NCBI GenBank assembly: GCA_029856155.1
Contig: JAHQWL010000070.1
Location: 87,740 to 125,367, forward strand
Direction of reading: 5' to 3'
Origin: Promethearchaeia archaeon
Lineage (GTDB): Archaea; Asgardarchaeota; Lokiarchaeia; Sigyniarchaeales; SOKP01
Length of the DNA stretch: 37,628 nucleotides
A model generated the notes under the pieces. The model worked only from the letters and a program-made list of their open reading frames with translations, made no database searches and was not told the DNA's origin. The position numbers and the translations under genes are program-made. Positions 22,956-32,384 of this stretch are shown here, piece after piece (the stretch's first letter is position 1; each line of letters opens with the position of its first letter).

Positions 22956-25226
22956 CTAATGTAAATTTTTACTTTCTTGTAGTTGATTAATTAAAATTTC
23001 ATCAATTTGAGTAAATAATGGTTTAAGCTTTTCATTTATCTTATTTTGGATTTTAAACTTTGTATAATTCTCTTTCGTATTTTTATTTAAAACTTCAATT
23101 TCACTTTTCGTAATTGTTTGCCCTTTTTGCCCTAATTCGGCTAATTTCTGGTGAGTAGGATTATTATTATCAAACTTTTTAATTGGAAATTCTAATGGAA
23201 GCTTGAATATATGTCTTGAACTTTTTATAATATCTATTTGTTTTGTCATCAGATTGGAATTTAGAATAGCAGACAAATAAAAAGCTTCTTCGAGATTGTT
23301 AGTATCATAGAAAGACAAGTCTCCAGTAATCAAAAAGTCTCCTTGTATTACTGCTGAATACAGTATAGCCCCAGAATTATTGTATACTACTTTAATTTTT
23401 GATAATTGTCTTTTATTGATCAACTTAGACCATCTATCTAAATTTTCTATTAAAGAATCATGTTTTGTGGTTTCCTTTTTGTATTTAATATATAACTGAT
23501 TTATTTTATCATAAAATATTTTACCGAACTTCTCTAACTTATCATAATTGAAGTTTAAATCCGGTTTTATGAGTGGTAAAAAGACGTGGTAGTAATTATA
23601 TATATAAAATTTAACTAATTCTGTGCTTTTAATTACTTTAAAGATATATTTTTTTTCAATGGTTTCATTTTCAAATTCTATTTTATTCCATGGGGCTTTA
23701 GCTCTTTTGAATATTCGCTTATCAGGAATTATTTTCGCTAATGAATTATCAATACTGTTAAATTTTATAAAGATTAGATTTCGCGGATTTAAATCTGCTC
23801 CTTTATGAAATAAAGGTTTATACTGGCTTTCTTCTAATGGAAAGAGGTGTTTTAAGTTCTCTTGTGTGATAAGTTTCTTAGTATATTTCTTTCCTGCTTT
23901 TTCTTCAATTAAATAAGGTAATAATAGGTCTACTCTTTCCAATTTCAACTCTAGATCTTTGAAATACTCAATGGAATCCATTTCATTCTTTAATGTAAAG
24001 TGATAAGATTTAATCTGCTCTTTAGAATTTTGTTTTGAAATTTTCGATTTCTGCCCAAATAAACAAATAAAATTGATATTAAATAAAGTTTCAATTTTTC
24101 TATCAAAAGTCCATATTCTTACATTAATAAATCCTTTAAAATTACGAAATCTAGATGTATGAGAGCCTGTAATGACTCCTTTCGTCATTACAAAAAATAT
24201 CTTCGCCCGTTCTTTCATAAATGTTTTGTTTGCTTTAACAAAAAATAAAGTAGATATTTCTAGATTTAACAAATTCTTAGGAAGTGGCTTTAATTCTAAT
24301 TGTTCAGATAGTTTTTTGACTTTATTTTGATACTCAACAGTTTCGATATCACGATAGGTATACCATGGAGGATTTCCTATTATTAAATCGAATTTTTTAT
24401 TAAGACTATTCTCTTTTTGAAATAAAAAATCGAAAACATATAGATTCAAATTAATATCCACAATATTTTCTTTTAATAGATAAAATAGGTTAATTTTTGA
24501 TACATAAATTGAGATCGGATTTATATCATAACCATATATATTATTTATTGCATTGATTTTTTTCTCCATAGTCTCATCTTGAGAAAGAATATATTTTACT
24601 ACTTCTATTAAAAAATTTCCCGAACCACAACAAGGATCAAGAATAGTTTCTCCAAATGAATAAACATCTCTAACCATCTGTTTTGCTAAGAATTGAGGGG
24701 TATAATATTCACCAGATTTATGTCTAATAAGTGGAGAAATTATTGTTTGAATTAAATAATCAAAAATATATTCTGGATCAACTTCTAATTTGAAAAGATA
24801 ATTGGATATGTTTAAAATAAGATCATAAAAAATAGATAAATCTTCTTTCTCAGAAAGAGAGAATAATGGATGGAAATACTTAATCTCAAAAATATCAAGG
24901 TTTTTGAAACTGGATTTTAAATTGTCTTCAAAATTTTTAAAATTCCTTAAAGATAATTTATTTTCTGTTAATATAATTTCATAATTTAAAATGTACTTTG
25001 AGATAAATACATGTCCTAAGAAGTAAATTAAAGCAAAAACAATATATAATTGTGTATCCACTTGTTTTTTACCATATATTTTCTCAAAATCTTTTAGCCA
25101 TACTCCAAATTCCAACTCATTTTGAACTTCATGTTTTCTTAAAGTATTTTCCAAGTTTAATAATGTTTCATTTATAAAATGAAAATCTAAATCTTTTTTA
25201 TCACTTGGGTTTAGTCCCTTAGCCAA
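22956..25226 (-). CDS. Solitary N6-adenine DNA methyltransferase (Eco57I/type IIG-like)
   Basis: A 756-residue protein. The helical N-terminal 180 residues end in SGEYYTPQFLAKQMV, the lead-in of type I/IIG adenine methyltransferases. Motif I is DPCCGSGNFLIEV (about residue 197), followed by YGYDINPISI and motif IV NPPWYTY (about residue 285). The C-terminal 400 residues look like target-recognition and helical regions. I see no PD-(D/E)xK nuclease or helicase motif in the N-terminus and no specificity, restriction or BREX gene beside it. So it is either an orphan modification enzyme or a diverged IIG enzyme. Start TTG at 25226, nine bases after GGAG. It is AT-rich like its neighbours. Confidence 0.8.
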   Translation of the reverse strand: MAKGLNPSDKKDLDFHFINETLLNLENTLRKHEVQNELEFGVWLKDFEKIYGKKQVDTQLYIVFALIYFLGHVFISKYILNYEIILTENKLSLRNFKNFEDNLKSSFKNLDIFEIKYFHPLFSLSEKEDLSIFYDLILNISNYLFKLEVDPEYIFDYLIQTIISPLIRHKSGEYYTPQFLAKQMVRDVYSFGETILDPCCGSGNFLIEVVKYILSQDETMEKKINAINNIYGYDINPISIYVSKINLFYLLKENIVDINLNLYVFDFLFQKENSLNKKFDLIIGNPPWYTYRDIETVEYQNKVKKLSEQLELKPLPKNLLNLEISTLFFVKANKTFMKERAKIFFVMTKGVITGSHTSRFRNFKGFINVRIWTFDRKIETLFNINFICLFGQKSKISKQNSKEQIKSYHFTLKNEMDSIEYFKDLELKLERVDLLLPYLIEEKAGKKYTKKLITQENLKHLFPLEESQYKPLFHKGADLNPRNLIFIKFNSIDNSLAKIIPDKRIFKRAKAPWNKIEFENETIEKKYIFKVIKSTELVKFYIYNYYHVFLPLIKPDLNFNYDKLEKFGKIFYDKINQLYIKYKKETTKHDSLIENLDRWSKLINKRQLSKIKVVYNNSGAILYSAVIQGDFLITGDLSFYDTNNLEEAFYLSAILNSNLMTKQIDIIKSSRHIFKLPLEFPIKKFDNNNPTHQKLAELGQKGQTITKSEIEVLNKNTKENYTKFKIQNKINEKLKPLFTQIDEILINQLQESKNLH

Positions 25227-25329
25227 AAATTTAAACTCCTTTTTATTTATTGCCTAATATATTCAATGAAGTAATACTTAAATATTAATTAAATACATGT
25301 ATATTATTTATTAATCTAAAATTTAAGAG

Positions 25330-25935
25330 ATGTTTTTAGCTTTGACATCAACAGAGATAAAAATTTCTAGAAATCTCGAAAATGGAATTGAATTTTCTTG
25401 CCAAATGTGTGGTGAATGCTGTAGAGGTTTCAACGAAGGTGAAGTCTATTTATATCAAGAAGATATACTCAGATTAGCGGATTTTATAAATATTAAAGGA
25501 AAAACAGGTTTGAAAGATTTCGCGAAAAAATATCTTAAAATTGTAGATGACAGCTTTTACTGGAAAGAACCTGGGACAGAAGGAATTAAAAATTACCGCT
25601 TTAAAACCCTCGCTTTTAGATTTACTGGAGAAGATGAGCATTGTCATTTTTTAAAAGAAAATAAATGTAGTGTTCATCCAGCTCGACCATTCCAATGTAG
25701 ATCATTTCCTTTTTGGCAAATGATGGTATCTAGTAAAAAGAATTTTGACAATTATACTAAAAAATGCAAAGGGTTGCAAGTATTAAAAGGTAAATTTTAT
25801 ACAAAGGACGAAATTCTAAATTGGGCAACAGAGGAATATGAAATAGAACAGAAATACTTTTTAGAAATGAAAAAGAATAATTTTAACATTATGAAAGTAC
25901 ATCCCTATTTATCTAAAGAAATGCTTCAGGAGTAA
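25330..25935 (+). CDS. YkgJ-family cysteine-cluster protein
   Basis: A 201-residue protein of the YkgJ (CxxCxxCC) zinc/iron-binding family. The signature CQMCGECC lies at about residues 25-32, and the second half is CHFLKENKCSVHPARPFQCR followed by SFPFW, with the conserved H-x-A-R-P-x2-C-R. These cysteines are thought to bind zinc or an iron-sulfur cluster; the biochemical role is unknown. Start ATG at 25330. The longin-like gene starts eight bases after its stop, so the two are co-transcribed. Confidence 0.88.
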   Translation: MFLALTSTEIKISRNLENGIEFSCQMCGECCRGFNEGEVYLYQEDILRLADFINIKGKTGLKDFAKKYLKIVDDSFYWKEPGTEGIKNYRFKTLAFRFTGEDEHCHFLKENKCSVHPARPFQCRSFPFWQMMVSSKKNFDNYTKKCKGLQVLKGKFYTKDEILNWATEEYEIEQKYFLEMKKNNFNIMKVHPYLSKEMLQE

Positions 25936-25943
25936 TAAGAAAT

Positions 25944-26339
25944 ATGCCAAATGGGCTAATATTCATGAAATATGATGAACGCAGCGGTATGGAGATTAAA
26001 GCAAAATATCCAGAAAAAAAATTTAAGATTACTGACAAGACCTTAATGCAAATTTTAAATTTACATGAATTTAGTAAGCAAGCAGGAATTGTAAGCTTAA
26101 CCTTAGATAATATAAATTTTGTGACTTATTATTCCGGGGCAGATACAGATTATTTCTTCATATTGATGTTAAACATGCTTGAAAATCCTGAAGATTACGA
26201 AGAGATCTTAGAAGAAGTATCTCAGATCATTTTAAAAAACTTAGAAAAGAAAAAATATTTGAAACTTCTTCCTTCACTCTTTCATAAAATTATTGATTAT
26301 CCTAAAGCAAGCAAGGATAGTCTGGATGATCAAGTCTAA
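25944..26339 (+). CDS. Small longin-like domain protein
   Basis: A 131-residue protein. MPNGLIFMKYDERSGMEIKA at the N-terminus resembles the opening of Asgard longin-like domains (a strand, a turn with D-x-x-x-G, and a strand ending in a K-x-P segment). Strands follow (AGIVSLTLDNINFVTYYSG, TDYFFILML), then two long helices (YEEILEEVSQIILKNLE). No membrane segment. Longin and roadblock folds bind small GTPases or act in trafficking complexes; that role here is inferred. It follows the YkgJ gene in one operon, an association with no obvious reason. Confidence 0.6.
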   Translation: MPNGLIFMKYDERSGMEIKAKYPEKKFKITDKTLMQILNLHEFSKQAGIVSLTLDNINFVTYYSGADTDYFFILMLNMLENPEDYEEILEEVSQIILKNLEKKKYLKLLPSLFHKIIDYPKASKDSLDDQV

Positions 26340-26442
26340 TATTTATAAAAATTTCAAATCAGATCTCAATGATTTTATTCAAAACTAGTTCTATTAAATT
26401 GGTTTTGTAAAAATAAAAAAAAAGGAAAAGTTAAGATTTTAT

Positions 26443-27180
26443 TTAAAAGTCTAAGATTAATAAGACAAAAGCAATTAAAAGCAACCAGCCACTCCAACCT
26501 ACTACTACTAGTGCTGTTCCAGTTATTCCCGTATATAAAAGTGACATCGCTGTTGCAGTTGGCCATACCCACATAAAAAATACAAAGCCAATGATTAACA
26601 AGACCCACCATGCATAGGGTATTTTAATATCAACCAAATCAAAAATGATTATGATTAGAACAATTGCTAAGATTAATCCAAAAACACCATTTAGGGCTAC
26701 ACTCGTAGCTACAGTACCACCAGCGCCTGTCACCTCAGCCATACCCATGAAAATTATAATACAATCATAAATTCCAAAAGCAGCACCTAGGAGTGCCATC
26801 ATTTTAGATGCTTTCCATCCTCTCTTTTCTGCGAAGAGATCTATTAAAGCTGCCATTGTCACAATTGTTCCAGCCCACCATGAGTTAGTCACTGCAGGAT
26901 AATCAGCATTAAAAAAGCCAAAAATTATTGTAACTACACCAATGATAAGCAGAAGCCACCAAGTAAATGGAAGCTTGATTGGTATTAACTCCCAATAATT
27001 TAAGCCAAGAAAGATGATAATGGCAAATACAAGTTCTATTATTCCAAAAAGAGCATATAATTCTGTACCTGTACCGGCAGCGTAGAAATAGGTTATAGCA
27101 TCAAAACCTAAATAAAGCATTCCTATAAAGGCAAGTAATTTTACTGCTGTGAGTTTTTCACCTTCACTCATATTTATCAC
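26443..27180 (-). CDS. Duplicated polytopic membrane protein, unknown function
   Basis: A 245-residue membrane protein with about eight helices arranged as an internal duplication. LFGIIELVFAIIIFLGL with KLPFTWWLLLIIGVVTIIFG in the first half corresponds to VFGLILAIVLIIIIFDL with KIPYAWWVLLIIGFVFFMW in the second. The P-[FY]-x-WW-[LV]-LLIIG motif is the clearest repeat. Most likely start is ATG 27171 (MSEGEKLTAVKLLAFIG) rather than GTG 27180. The N-terminus is short and cytoplasmic. No transport or enzyme motif is recognised. It diverges from the HdrA gene across a 329-base gap. Confidence 0.72.
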   Translation of the reverse strand: MINMSEGEKLTAVKLLAFIGMLYLGFDAITYFYAAGTGTELYALFGIIELVFAIIIFLGLNYWELIPIKLPFTWWLLLIIGVVTIIFGFFNADYPAVTNSWWAGTIVTMAALIDLFAEKRGWKASKMMALLGAAFGIYDCIIIFMGMAEVTGAGGTVATSVALNGVFGLILAIVLIIIIFDLVDIKIPYAWWVLLIIGFVFFMWVWPTATAMSLLYTGITGTALVVVGWSGWLLLIAFVLLILDF

Positions 27181-27509
27181 ATATTTTTTTTTTAAAATTT
27201 TTGATCCAAATTGGACTTAGGTTAAAAATTATATTACTCAATTTAAAAGCTTTTACATACTTCTTATTATATGCTTAATAGCATTTTACTTCTATAAAGA
27301 AAAATTCAATGATATTTCATAATTAGTTTTATAGTCTGGAACTTCCGTTTATTACGAATTAGAATGTTTAAAGTAAATAAGATTGAGAATAAATATTCAA
27401 TATCTATAAAATTATATATTTTATATTAATCTCCTAATTTCTAAAAATAATCTTAAAAATTATTAGAAAATCAATTTTATATTAATTAAAGATTAATTAA
27501 GATTTCTAT
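27181..27509. promoter_or_regulatory. 329-base divergent region with a TATA box near HdrA
   Basis: No gene is seen here on either strand. TTTTATATTAA at 27475-27485 is a good archaeal TATA box. It lies only about 25 bases before the HdrA start codon at 27510, so that mRNA would be leaderless or nearly so, in keeping with the absence of a Shine-Dalgarno motif there. A second TATA-like stretch lies at 27412-27427. Confidence 0.4.
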
Positions 27510-29918
27510 ATGAGTGGTGGAATAAACTTGAAGATTGGACTATTTATTTGCGATTGTGGTAAAAATATTAGTGGTGTAATCGATAATGATAGACTAATTG
27601 AACATTTTGAGAAATACCCAGATTTATTTGTGTTTAGAGACCAATATTTATGTTCAGAATTAGGATTAAATAAAATTATTGATGAAATACAACAAAAAAA
27701 AGTCGATCGGGTTGTTATTGCTGCTTGTTCGTTTAAATTACATGGTTTATTATTTCGCAAGACTATCGAAAAAGCTGGAATTAACCGATTTTTAATATCA
27801 TTTGCTAACGTGCGAGAACAGAATTCATGGGTTCATTATGATGAGCCAGAAAAAGCAACAAGAAAAGCAATCGATCAAATAAAAATGGCGATAGAACGAG
27901 TTAAACTTTTAGAACCGTTAGAAGTTCAATACTCAAATGTAACACCTTCAAGTTTAATTATCGGAGGAGGAATTGCCGGAATAAAAGCTGCATTGGCAAT
28001 TGCGGATACAGGAATTAATGTATATTTAGTTGAAAAAGAACCTACAATTGGAGGGCATATGGCACTGTTCGATAAAACATTCCCTACTTTAGATTGTAGC
28101 ATTTGTATTTTAGGGCCATTGATGACTGAGGTTAAGGATCATCCTAATATTAAATTACTTACTTACTCTACGGTAGAAAGTGTTGATGGGTATATTGGAA
28201 ATTTTGAAGTAAAAATAAAGAAAAACCCTCGATTTATAAAAGAAGATGATTGTGTAGGATGCATTGATATCTGCCGAGAAGTGTGCCCAATAGACATAGA
28301 AGAAACTTTTTTTCCAAGAAAAGCTATAGATGTTCCTTATCCTCAAGCAATCCCCTTATTCCCAAATATTTTAGAAGAATATTGTATTGGTTGTAAAGCC
28401 TGTGCTCAAGCTTGCGATAGAGATGCCATCGATTTCGATCAAACTCCTGAATTCCTAAATATTACTGTAGGTTCAATCATAGTCGCAACTGGGTTGAAGC
28501 CATTTGATCCGTCTGTTTTAGGAGAACTTAATTATGAGAAATATCCAGATGTAATAACTTCAATGCAAATGGAACGGTTACTTAATAACGATGGTCCAAC
28601 TCATGGAAAAGTGGTTAAACCCTCAAATGGACAAATTCCTAAAAAGGTTTCTTTTGTATTATGCGTGGGGTCTCGAAATAAAAAAATCCATCATGATTAT
28701 TGCAGTCAAGTATGTTGTAATGTGGCAATTAAGCACGCTATTCTCTTAAAAAAGGAGAACCCTGATATTAGAATTAATATTTATTATACTGATATTAGGG
28801 CTGTTGGTAAAAATTGTGAAGAGTTTTACAATCGGGCAAGAGAAACTTTTGGAGTACGTTTCATAAAAAGTAATATTTCCGCGATTTTAAAAAGTGATAC
28901 TTCAGATGACCTAATAGTACGTGGTGAAGATATAGTTGAAGGATCTGTTTTCGAAAATAAAACAGATTTAGTAGTGTTAGCTGTTGGCTTAGAACCTGCA
29001 GAAGGAACAGATGAGTTAAGTAAAATATTAAATATTTCCCAAGATCCTTATGGTTTTTTATTAGAGAAACATTTAAAAGTTAAACCCTCAGAAACTCTTG
29101 TAAATGGTATTTACCTAGCCGGAGCAATCCAAGGACCTAAAGATATACCTAATAGTATCGCTCAAGCAGAAAGTGCAGCCTCTAAAGCGATAGGTTTAAT
29201 TATGCGTGGTAAAGTAGAGTTAGAACCTCATATCGTTTATCTTAATAAAGAAAAATGTGATTTATGTAGACTCTGTGAAAATATATGTGAGTATAATGCT
29301 TTAAAAGTCGAAAATAATCAATTAAAGATTACTCAAGCTAATTGTTCTGGATGTGGAGCTTGTGTAGCTATGTGTCCGTATGATGCACTCTATATTCCAG
29401 GTTTTCAAAGAACACAAATTTCAGCACAATTAAAATCAGTTCTTAGTGAAAAAAAAGAATTTCCGTTAATTATTTCATTTTTATGCAACTGGTGTTCTTA
29501 TATAGGAGCAGATCTTGCGGGAACGAGTAAAATACTTTATCCTACAAATAGTAGAACTATTCATGTCATGTGTACAGCAATGCTCAATCCATCATTAATT
29601 TTCGAGAGCTTCTTTTATGGCGCAGATGGAGTACTAATTGCGGGGTGTCATCCCCAAGATTGTCATTACGATACGGGATTTATTAAAACTAAGAATAGAT
29701 ATAAGAGTATTAAAGAAATGTTGGCTGAAGCAAATATAAATAAAAATCGTGTTAAAATTGTAAGTATCTCAGCTGGAGAAGGGGAGAAATTTGCTAATGT
29801 AATAGAGGAATTTAAGGCTGAGTTAGAAAAAATTGGTCCAATTCATCCCGGTGAATATTTAAAACCTTCTAAGGCAAATAAACAAGTAAAAGATAAAGCT
29901 AAGCTTGATGAAATTTAA
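27510..29918 (+). CDS. hdrA: HdrA-MvhD fusion, flavin-containing subunit of heterodisulfide reductase
   Basis: An 802-residue protein. The N-terminal domain (IGLFICDCGKNISG) is followed by the FAD fold with GGGIAGIKAALAIADTG near residue 151 and VEKEPTIGGHMALFDKTFPT. Inserted and following 4Fe-4S motifs are CVGCIDICREVCP (about 246), CIGCKACAQACDRDA (about 291), CDLCRLCENIC (about 582) and CSGCGACVAMCP (about 611). From about 650 an MvhD-like domain closes the chain: FLCNWCSYIGADLAG, HVMCTAM and AGCHPQDCHY. HdrA bifurcates electrons through FAD; MvhD links it to a hydrogenase or other donor. The cysteine in TLDCSICIL is ordinary, not selenocysteine. HdrB and HdrC lie 11 kb upstream. Start ATG at 27510. 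Confidence 0.93.
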   Translation: MSGGINLKIGLFICDCGKNISGVIDNDRLIEHFEKYPDLFVFRDQYLCSELGLNKIIDEIQQKKVDRVVIAACSFKLHGLLFRKTIEKAGINRFLISFANVREQNSWVHYDEPEKATRKAIDQIKMAIERVKLLEPLEVQYSNVTPSSLIIGGGIAGIKAALAIADTGINVYLVEKEPTIGGHMALFDKTFPTLDCSICILGPLMTEVKDHPNIKLLTYSTVESVDGYIGNFEVKIKKNPRFIKEDDCVGCIDICREVCPIDIEETFFPRKAIDVPYPQAIPLFPNILEEYCIGCKACAQACDRDAIDFDQTPEFLNITVGSIIVATGLKPFDPSVLGELNYEKYPDVITSMQMERLLNNDGPTHGKVVKPSNGQIPKKVSFVLCVGSRNKKIHHDYCSQVCCNVAIKHAILLKKENPDIRINIYYTDIRAVGKNCEEFYNRARETFGVRFIKSNISAILKSDTSDDLIVRGEDIVEGSVFENKTDLVVLAVGLEPAEGTDELSKILNISQDPYGFLLEKHLKVKPSETLVNGIYLAGAIQGPKDIPNSIAQAESAASKAIGLIMRGKVELEPHIVYLNKEKCDLCRLCENICEYNALKVENNQLKITQANCSGCGACVAMCPYDALYIPGFQRTQISAQLKSVLSEKKEFPLIISFLCNWCSYIGADLAGTSKILYPTNSRTIHVMCTAMLNPSLIFESFFYGADGVLIAGCHPQDCHYDTGFIKTKNRYKSIKEMLAEANINKNRVKIVSISAGEGEKFANVIEEFKAELEKIGPIHPGEYLKPSKANKQVKDKAKLDEI

Positions 29919-30076
29919 AAAACATTTCTAACATGATAGAATTAGTTATCAATTTCCTTAAGAATAAATGTTAATTTTTTATTACTAGCTCTCTTATAAT
30001 CTTTATTAACAGATCTTTTTTATTATATTATAGATTGCGATTTTTAATTTTGAAAATGTAATATAACGGGTTAAAT

Positions 30077-31363
30077 ATGAGAATTCGTGCAATAACCTTA
30101 GGTCAAATCGTCCCTTTCTTATATAAGAATGAATCAATATTGTCATTTTTACAAGATAGACTTGTTAACTTTTCCTCTTTTGCTAATGAACTTAAGAGTA
30201 TGCTAAAAGAAATTGATATAGAAGTTGAAACAAAACGCTTCTGCTCACAACCACTCTTTAGTTATGATAATAAATTATTTTATGAAAAAAACTTAAAAGA
30301 GACGTTAATAGACATCAATAACCAAGTAGGATTCTTGCAAGATCTATTTAATGATTACGGATTTGATTATTTTGCTTGCTGTATGATGATAGCAGACCAA
30401 ATTGAGGAATTAGGAATTTTTGAGAAGCTTTTATTGAATGAAGTTCCTCAATTTATTAAAAATCATAGAAAATTTTTTACATCTTTACCAGCGGCATCCA
30501 CTCAAAAAGGAATTAATATCGCTGCTTTAAAGTCGGGTGCCAAAATTATAAAAGAATTATCTGAACCTGATCCTTTTAACAACTTACAATTTTGTGTCTC
30601 TGCTAATGTTGGCCCTAATGTTCCTTTTTTTCCTGCTGCTTACCATTTTTCAGAAAAACCCGCATTTTCCTTAGCTTTAGAAATGGCAGATGAAGTAATA
30701 AACGTTTTTGAAGAATCAAGCACATTAAAAGAAGCTCAACTTAACTTATTAGCAAGATTTAACGAAATATACGATAATTTGACAAAAATTGCTGAAAAAG
30801 TGAGTAGAAACTATAATATTGAATTTAAAGGAATCGATTTCTCTCCTGCTCCTTATCCTATGATTGATAAGAGCATTGGAACTGCTATAGAAAAATTAGG
30901 GATTGAGTATTTTGGAGCTAATGGAACGTTAACTGGAGTGGCTTTAATTAAGAATTCTATACCCATTGATAAAGAAAAAGTAATAGGTTTTTCTGGGTTC
31001 ATGCAACCAGTTTTAGAAGATTTCATTATATCAAAAAGATTATCTGAAAACAAATTTAATTTAGATTCGCTCTTACTATATTCTACTATGTGTGGAGCGG
31101 GTCTTGATGTGGTCCCACTCCCAGGAGATATAACAGAACGCGAATTATTTTACATTTTACTCGATATTTGTACGATATCTGTGACATTAAATAAACCTTT
31201 AACTTGTAGACTTATGCCAATTCCGGGTAAAAGTTCTGGTGATGATGTTGAGTTTGATTTTGAATATTTTGCCCCTTCAAAAATAATTGATTTCAGAAGA
31301 TTAGTTAGTGAGAATAAAAATGATTTATTCAATCGAAATGAGAAAAATTTAAAATTTCTTTAA
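30077..31363 (+). CDS. DUF711 (UPF0210) family protein
   Basis: A 428-residue protein. Family blocks include MRIRAITLGQ at the start, FCVSANVGPNVPFFPAAYHF, the highly conserved GIDFSPAPYPMIDKSIGTAI, FGANGTLTGVALI, and MCGAGLDVVPLPGD near the C-terminus. Length is close to the usual 400-450 residues of the family. The structure of family members recalls pyruvate formate-lyase-like barrels, but no reaction is established and no glycyl radical motif is present. Start ATG at 30077. Its stop is 70 bases from the next plus-strand gene. Confidence 0.85.
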   Translation: MRIRAITLGQIVPFLYKNESILSFLQDRLVNFSSFANELKSMLKEIDIEVETKRFCSQPLFSYDNKLFYEKNLKETLIDINNQVGFLQDLFNDYGFDYFACCMMIADQIEELGIFEKLLLNEVPQFIKNHRKFFTSLPAASTQKGINIAALKSGAKIIKELSEPDPFNNLQFCVSANVGPNVPFFPAAYHFSEKPAFSLALEMADEVINVFEESSTLKEAQLNLLARFNEIYDNLTKIAEKVSRNYNIEFKGIDFSPAPYPMIDKSIGTAIEKLGIEYFGANGTLTGVALIKNSIPIDKEKVIGFSGFMQPVLEDFIISKRLSENKFNLDSLLLYSTMCGAGLDVVPLPGDITERELFYILLDICTISVTLNKPLTCRLMPIPGKSSGDDVEFDFEYFAPSKIIDFRRLVSENKNDLFNRNEKNLKFL

Positions 31364-31433
31364 TAAAATTTTTTAGAGAGAGTATCTAGTTATCTTTTTG
31401 AAATACCTCAAAAATTATACTTGTATTATTTTT

Positions 31434-31889
31434 ATGAGTGAAAAGAAAAAAAAAAGACCATTGCGATTTTTTAATGAAGCTGTCGAATATATTGAGAAAT
31501 TCGATACACAAGGAATCTTAATCGAAGAGAGTAGAGTTCCTTTAGAAATTAGAAATTATAACTCAAATTTTTTAAGAGATGAAATGATAAATGAATTAAA
31601 TAATCTGAGAGATCTCATTCGAAATAATCCAGATTTAAAAATTGAGAAATTAACAAAAGAAGAACGGGATATTTTTTATAAATTCATTTCATTTGCAAGA
31701 ATCTGCCCTCTTTGTGGAAATGAAAACCACTTCTTCAATTTAAAACGATTATTTTTTGATGAAGAAAAGAAAATTTTAGTAAAAGAATTGTTAAGATTAA
31801 TGACATTAAATAGCAGAAAATTAAAAAATTTTAACCTACAGCTAGGTATCCCTTGCTGTAATTGTTACAAGAACTTCTTTGAGGAATAA
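31434..31889 (+). CDS. Small putative zinc-binding protein
   Basis: A 151-residue basic protein. CPLCGNENHFFNL in the middle and CCNCYKNFFEE at the end give two CxxC pairs about 50 residues apart that could bind one zinc across a helical insertion. The N-terminus (MSEKKKKRPLRFFNEAVEYI) is strongly basic. I chose ATG 31434; the frame runs back to a TTG at 31398 that would add twelve less likely residues, and neither has a good Shine-Dalgarno motif. No family is recognised. It converges with the winged-helix gene, 16 bases between stops. Confidence 0.65.
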   Translation: MSEKKKKRPLRFFNEAVEYIEKFDTQGILIEESRVPLEIRNYNSNFLRDEMINELNNLRDLIRNNPDLKIEKLTKEERDIFYKFISFARICPLCGNENHFFNLKRLFFDEEKKILVKELLRLMTLNSRKLKNFNLQLGIPCCNCYKNFFEE

Positions 31890-31905
31890 TTAGAAATTAT
31901 TATTT

Positions 31906-32244
31906 TTATTCCAAATATTCTACTACTTTACCACTTTGGGTAATTTCATAAACAATCTCATCTATTTTTTCGTCCTTTATAGATTGGATGCAAAAAGCTT
32001 TAATTAAAAAGTCCATATTATAATTAAACATATGCTCATCTTCGAGAATTTTACGTACAATTAACAATTGCAACAAAGTGCTTTTTGGAACTTGTTTTAA
32101 ATCGTTAACTATATTTAGAATTTCTCGACGAATAGGATTATTCACGGCTCTTAGATACAGATCATGCAAATATTTGGTTCCTTCAAGTGATTTGCTGAAT
32201 TCTTCCATCGTTTTATAATTCTTGAAATCGAACTCATCAGGCAT
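31906..32244 (-). CDS. Small winged-helix protein (ArsR-like)
   Basis: A 112-residue protein with a putative winged helix-turn-helix. The AVNNPIRREILNIVNDLKQV segment (about residues 33-52) is the typical first helix of ArsR-type regulators (N-P-x-R-x-x-I-L), followed by VPKSTLLQLLIVRKILEDEH as the turn and recognition region and IVYEITQSGKVVEYLE as the wing and end. No metal-binding cysteine pair is visible. Start ATG at 32244. It stands alone and diverges from a small plus-strand gene. The target genes are unknown. Confidence 0.7.
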   Translation of the reverse strand: MPDEFDFKNYKTMEEFSKSLEGTKYLHDLYLRAVNNPIRREILNIVNDLKQVPKSTLLQLLIVRKILEDEHMFNYNMDFLIKAFCIQSIKDEKIDEIVYEITQSGKVVEYLE

Positions 32245-32384
32245 ATTTTAGTAAAACAATCATGAAAGAAAAATCTTTTGTCTATCATAATAAAACTAAT
32301 TACACGTTGAAATATAAAGGGGCTTTAAATATTTAGATTTAAAGTAAGTAATTGAAAATAATACTATTAGAAAAGTGAAAAATT

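Noticed and set aside
28080..28130. Selenocysteine in the HdrA-type cysteine motif
   Set aside because: The codons in TLDCSICIL are ordinary TGT; no in-frame TGA is present in the gene.
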